DNA of 10,861 bases from the NCBI GenBank assembly GCA_004802705.1, contig SGPL01000827.1:1-10861 (forward strand), read 5' to 3'. This stretch comes from Bondarzewia mesenterica. Lineage: Eukaryota > Basidiomycota > Agaricomycetes > Russulales > Bondarzewiaceae. The notes beneath the pieces were generated by a model. That model made no database searches. It worked only from the letters and a program-made list of their open reading frames with translations, and was not told where the DNA came from. Below, piece after piece: positions 8,741 through 10,861 of the stretch (positions are counted from its first letter, which is position 1; every line of letters starts with the position of its first letter). Made by a program: the position numbers and the translations under genes.

Positions 8741-8742
8741 TN
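8386..8742. other. Cluster of scattered ambiguous bases
   Basis: About 40 single or paired N calls are spread over 357 bases, becoming denser toward the 3' end and stopping abruptly at the end of the helicase frame. The pattern suggests a low-quality read end or a consensus over differing repeat copies, not a scaffold gap. The following sequence is clean and of different composition, so an assembly join near 8745-8770 is possible. Confidence 0.8.
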
Positions 8743-8769
8743 ATGAGGTTTTAACGTAAAATTAAAAAG

Positions 8770-8992
8770 ATGAGGGAATCGTTCATGTCGTGCAAAGCAG
8801 CAGCCCTCTCTTAACAAGTACAGTAAGTAGTGCACTGCATTGAGAATTTAAAACACGAGGCCCCGTCCAACTTGATGGATGGTATTAAAATATTTTGATT
8901 GTCGAGTAAGCCACAGTGCATAGCATGCATGTGCATATATACTTACGACTAGTACCAGGCTAGCAGTACTCCCCAGTATTTATAGCTGAACC
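8770..8992 (+). promoter_or_regulatory. Upstream region of the F-box gene
   Basis: Clean, balanced-composition DNA between the Helitron frame and the F-box ATG. TATA-like strings occur at 8935-8940 (ATATAT) and 8978-8984 (ATTTATA). The first, about 55 bases before the ATG, is better placed for a fungal core promoter. The context before the start (AACCATGA) is a reasonable translation-start context. No other motif is supportable. Confidence 0.3.
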
Positions 8993-9616
8993 ATGACATC
9001 CACCCCCCATAAGCTTGATCTCCTCAGCCTGCCACCTGAGATCCTAGACGAAATTGTAACTGAAATACCCTCCCCTAAATCCCTCCTCACCTTGTCCAAG
9101 TCTTCCAAATCCTTTGCCACACTGGTTATTCCACACCACCTGAACTTTCACGTCATCTGTGTGTTCTTTCTTCGCTCGCACCTCTAGGAGCGTTTAGCGA
9201 AGGATGAACTGCATGCTGCTAACGTGCATTCTTTGACTGTCCTAAAAGATAAAATCTGACCACTCTCGCTGGATGAGTACACCTTTGCTGAATGGATCCC
9301 TCTATCCCCCGAGTCATCGAGAGAGACAGATGAAGAAGCTGATAGACTGGTTGCACAGGCGTAGGCTGCCTCGGACGTTGAGATTGAGACTAAGTTTGTA
9401 TCTGTGCTCTGATGCATGGTGTGTTTGAACCAGTTTTTATGGTACCATGTGCCCCCGCCAGTCCTTACTGGCGAGGATGACATATGGAATACACTTCAGA
9501 GATTGAGGACGGTAAGAAACTTAGATATCCTCGACATACTGTCTGGTGTGAATAGTGATGGGTCGAAGAAGGGGATCATCTTCTTTGATTCAGTCAGTTC
9601 TTTCTGTTCCCTCAGT

Positions 9617-9660
9617 GTGGAAGGCCTCTCAATGATGTTTTTATTATTATTTCCATTCAG
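9617..9660 (+). other. Intron 1 of the F-box pseudogene
   Basis: 44 nt, donor GTGGAA, branch-like CTCAATG and acceptor TTCCATTCAG. Splicing joins FCSLS to FLHLRGFTTLKLHSS in phase 0, giving the leucine-rich continuity expected in this family. Using the GT two bases upstream would break the frame. Confidence 0.65.
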
Positions 9661-9783
9661 TTCTTGCATCTCAGGGGGTTCACAACCCTGAAACTACACT
9701 CATCAGCACTAGAAGATCTGAACGAAGAGCCTGACGTGACACCCCTCATCGACATGCTCGAGAATAATTGTCCCAATCTTGAG

Positions 9784-9845
9784 GTGAGCAGACAAGATCT
9801 GTTAATCTCCCAATGAGAGCATAAAACATTGAATGAGCCATTCAG
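9784..9845 (+). other. Intron 2 of the F-box pseudogene
   Basis: 62 nt, donor GTGAGC and acceptor GCCATTCAG. Splicing joins NNCPNLE to SLSLSLQLFHHIDT in phase 0. The CT-rich run that follows the acceptor is read as exon because it encodes the Leu-rich strand typical after NCPxLE. Confidence 0.65.
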
Positions 9846-10757
9846 TCTCTCTCTCTTTCTCTTCAACTCTTTCACCACATCGATACCGCTTCTATCTCGC
9901 ATCTCCTCTCACATACATCATGGCCCTGCCTGCACACCCTCCGAATCACCAGTAGTTTGGAATGTTCATCAGCTCGCTTGCACAATTCTTGAGGGCCCAT
10001 CCGGGGATCAAGAAGCTTGCGCTCGGGCGCATGCTGCCTGGACGTTCATGGGAGGAATTTGGGCAGGCGCTGCACAGTGCTAAAGATGGCGGAGAAGAGA
10101 AGCCTATTTTGCCATGTTTGAAAACTCTCTGATGCTCCTCAGCCCAAGCCTCTGTGCTCCTCGTGCATCCAATCGAGACCCTCGAGACCCTCTCGGGCAT
10201 GGAGGTGCATGAGATGATTCTATTGGAGAGCTATTTTGACTGGGATGATGAGTGGGAGGAGGAACATAGAGAAGATCTTGTAGAAGATGAGAGCATCCCT
10301 ATTCCCTCACCATGGAAAAACCAATTCCTTGCACGGTTATGGGCATGTCCATCCATCAGGCATCTAAGTGTGATCTATCAATCAGATGTTTAGCAGCTGG
10401 ACATACTCGCAATGGTGACACCACACCTGACAAGGCTGGATGTCAGGGCTGGTGCGTCGGAGCTCCTGTCGGATATTGTTAGTGATCTCCCGAATATTAC
10501 TGCAGTTTGAATGCTCATTCAAAACTTCTTCAGAATGGATGGTGTGCACTTTACATGCTGTTTCCCTCTCTGCAAACCATCGAAGCCGGCCACCTCATTG
10601 ATCTCAACCCACTATACTTTCAGTACAAGATACAAGAGAATAATGACTATATCCAGAGACTTGCACGCGCTTGCCCCACATTATTCAGTGCCTTCTTACT
10701 GTCTTGCCCGACGCTGATGGCCATGGGGCCCTGTTACAGACAGTTCAGCTGCTGATG

Positions 10758-10855
10758 TTGTTCACTGTCTCTAATGATTTGGCTGAGCAGTAGCTGGGCA
10801 GGGATATGAGCCTTGCCTGCTCATTGTTCACCGTCTCTGACAGGTCGGCCGAGCA
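10758..10855 (+). repeat. 32-bp imperfect direct repeat, 66-bp period
   Basis: Copies at 10758-10789 and 10824-10855 both begin TTGTTCAC.GTCTCT and end GG(C)CGAGCA or GGCTGAGCA, with about 9 differences in 32. The 66-bp spacing is a multiple of three, and one frame reads LFTVSNDLAEQ then, after a TAG, LFTVSDRSAEHA. It may be a protein repeat in the tail of the F-box gene or in a following unit cut by the window end. Confidence 0.6.
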
Positions 10856-10861
10856 TGCAAA

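Larger units (their letters stand above)
6428..8746 (+). pseudogene. 5'-truncated Helitron Pif1-like helicase with peptidase C19-like C-terminus
   Basis: One frame can be read for 2.3 kb. It begins mid-domain: WEKFAWHKFTTVVILRQNMR, RKALENMRYRDCTKADV and VSIITSYNAHRDKINELG match the C-terminal half of the Pif1-like SF1B DNA helicase of fungal Helitron (rolling-circle) transposons. TLKLCIGLPMMIKRNEATE and NFAMTDFASQGRTRPYNVVD, then a FYTCLSRGSTLQGT-type motif VI region, follow. After GGLKAGDLQQEFRELEILDE comes a ~110-residue Ser/Lys-rich linker with nuclear-localisation-like clusters, then a peptidase-like domain. The HUH Rep domain and helicase Walker motifs are absent, so the element is truncated at its 5' side. 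In-frame stops at 6773 (TGA), 6878 (TGA, at a usual Trp), 7094 (TAA) and 7190 (TGA, at a usual Arg) divide it; the frame is then open from 7193 to the TGA at 8744-8746. The composition is far more AT-rich than the flanks. Confidence 0.85.
8993..10750 (+). pseudogene. F-box protein gene with introns, decayed
   Basis: F-box proteins recruit targets to SCF ubiquitin ligases through Skp1. The N-terminus (LLSLPPEILDEIVTEIPSP, then LLTLSKSSKSFATLVIPHHL) is a clear F-box of the expanded Agaricomycete family, followed by the family's DELHAANVHSLTVL block and leucine-rich segments. Exon 1 is 8993-9616. Intron 1 (9617-9660, 44 nt) and intron 2 (9784-9845, 62 nt) are phase 0. Exon 2 (9661-9783) ends IDMLENNCPNLE. 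Exon 3 starts at 9846 with SLSLSLQLFHH and contains WPCLHTLRITSSLE. A frameshift near 9960 leads to LAQFLRAHPGIKKLALG and onward. A second frameshift lies between 10511 and 10540, before WCALYMLFPSLQTIEAGHLI. Stops: TAG 9185, TGA 9257, TAG 9362, TGA 9410, TGA 10130, TAG 10391, TGA 10508. The C-terminal end near 10750 is approximate. Retained introns show it is not a retrocopy. Confidence 0.85.

Noticed and set aside
9184..9483. 99-codon minus-strand ORF over the F-box exon
   Set aside because: It is antisense to exon 1, Ser-rich by composition, and has no independent support.
8993..10510. Reassigned stop codons (TAG as Gln, TGA as Arg or Trp)
   Set aside because: Stops replace Arg, Gln and Trp inconsistently, frameshifts are also present, and no such code is known in basidiomycetes. 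Mutational decay explains all of it.

Overview
The window looks like a piece of a filamentous basidiomycete genome, most likely an Agaricomycete. Reasons: an F-box gene of the expanded Agaricomycete type with short (44-62 nt) phase-0 introns, a relic of the DUF6589 family typical of these fungi, and a Pif1-type Helitron helicase of the kind common in mushroom genomes. I see no rRNA, tRNA or CRISPR array. No gene appears fully intact; the window is transposon-rich and mutationally decayed, with low CpG content in most of the transposon-like parts.

Layout. (1) 3-424: a CpG-rich gene fragment of unknown family, broken by a frameshift. (2) 430-1983: a DNA transposon remnant with ~300-bp terminal inverted repeats (430-738 and 1681-1983) enclosing a degraded, internally deleted DUF6589 gene (~890-1602). 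(3) 2052-3290: a decayed multi-exon coding region of unknown family, ending in a 173-bp tandem duplication with ambiguous bases. (4) 3310-5121: no gene I can support. (5) 5122-5390 and 5466-5833: two further plus-strand coding remnants of unknown family. (6) 5960-6427: AT-rich spacer with a 15-bp tandem repeat. (7) 6428-8746: an AT-rich, 5'-truncated Helitron helicase with four in-frame stops. Its long C-terminal extension reads as a ubiquitin-specific-protease-like (peptidase C19) domain; the last ~360 bases carry scattered N calls. (8) 8993-10750: an F-box gene whose exons and introns can still be followed, with seven in-frame stops and two frameshifts. (9) 10758-10855: a short imperfect direct repeat.

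The parts do not form a pathway. The common thread is genome-defence-style decay: almost every premature stop in three unrelated relics is one C-to-T (or G-to-A) transition away from Gln, Arg or Trp. The two observations most worth following are the helicase-peptidase fusion and the long-TIR element that physically encloses a DUF6589 relic.
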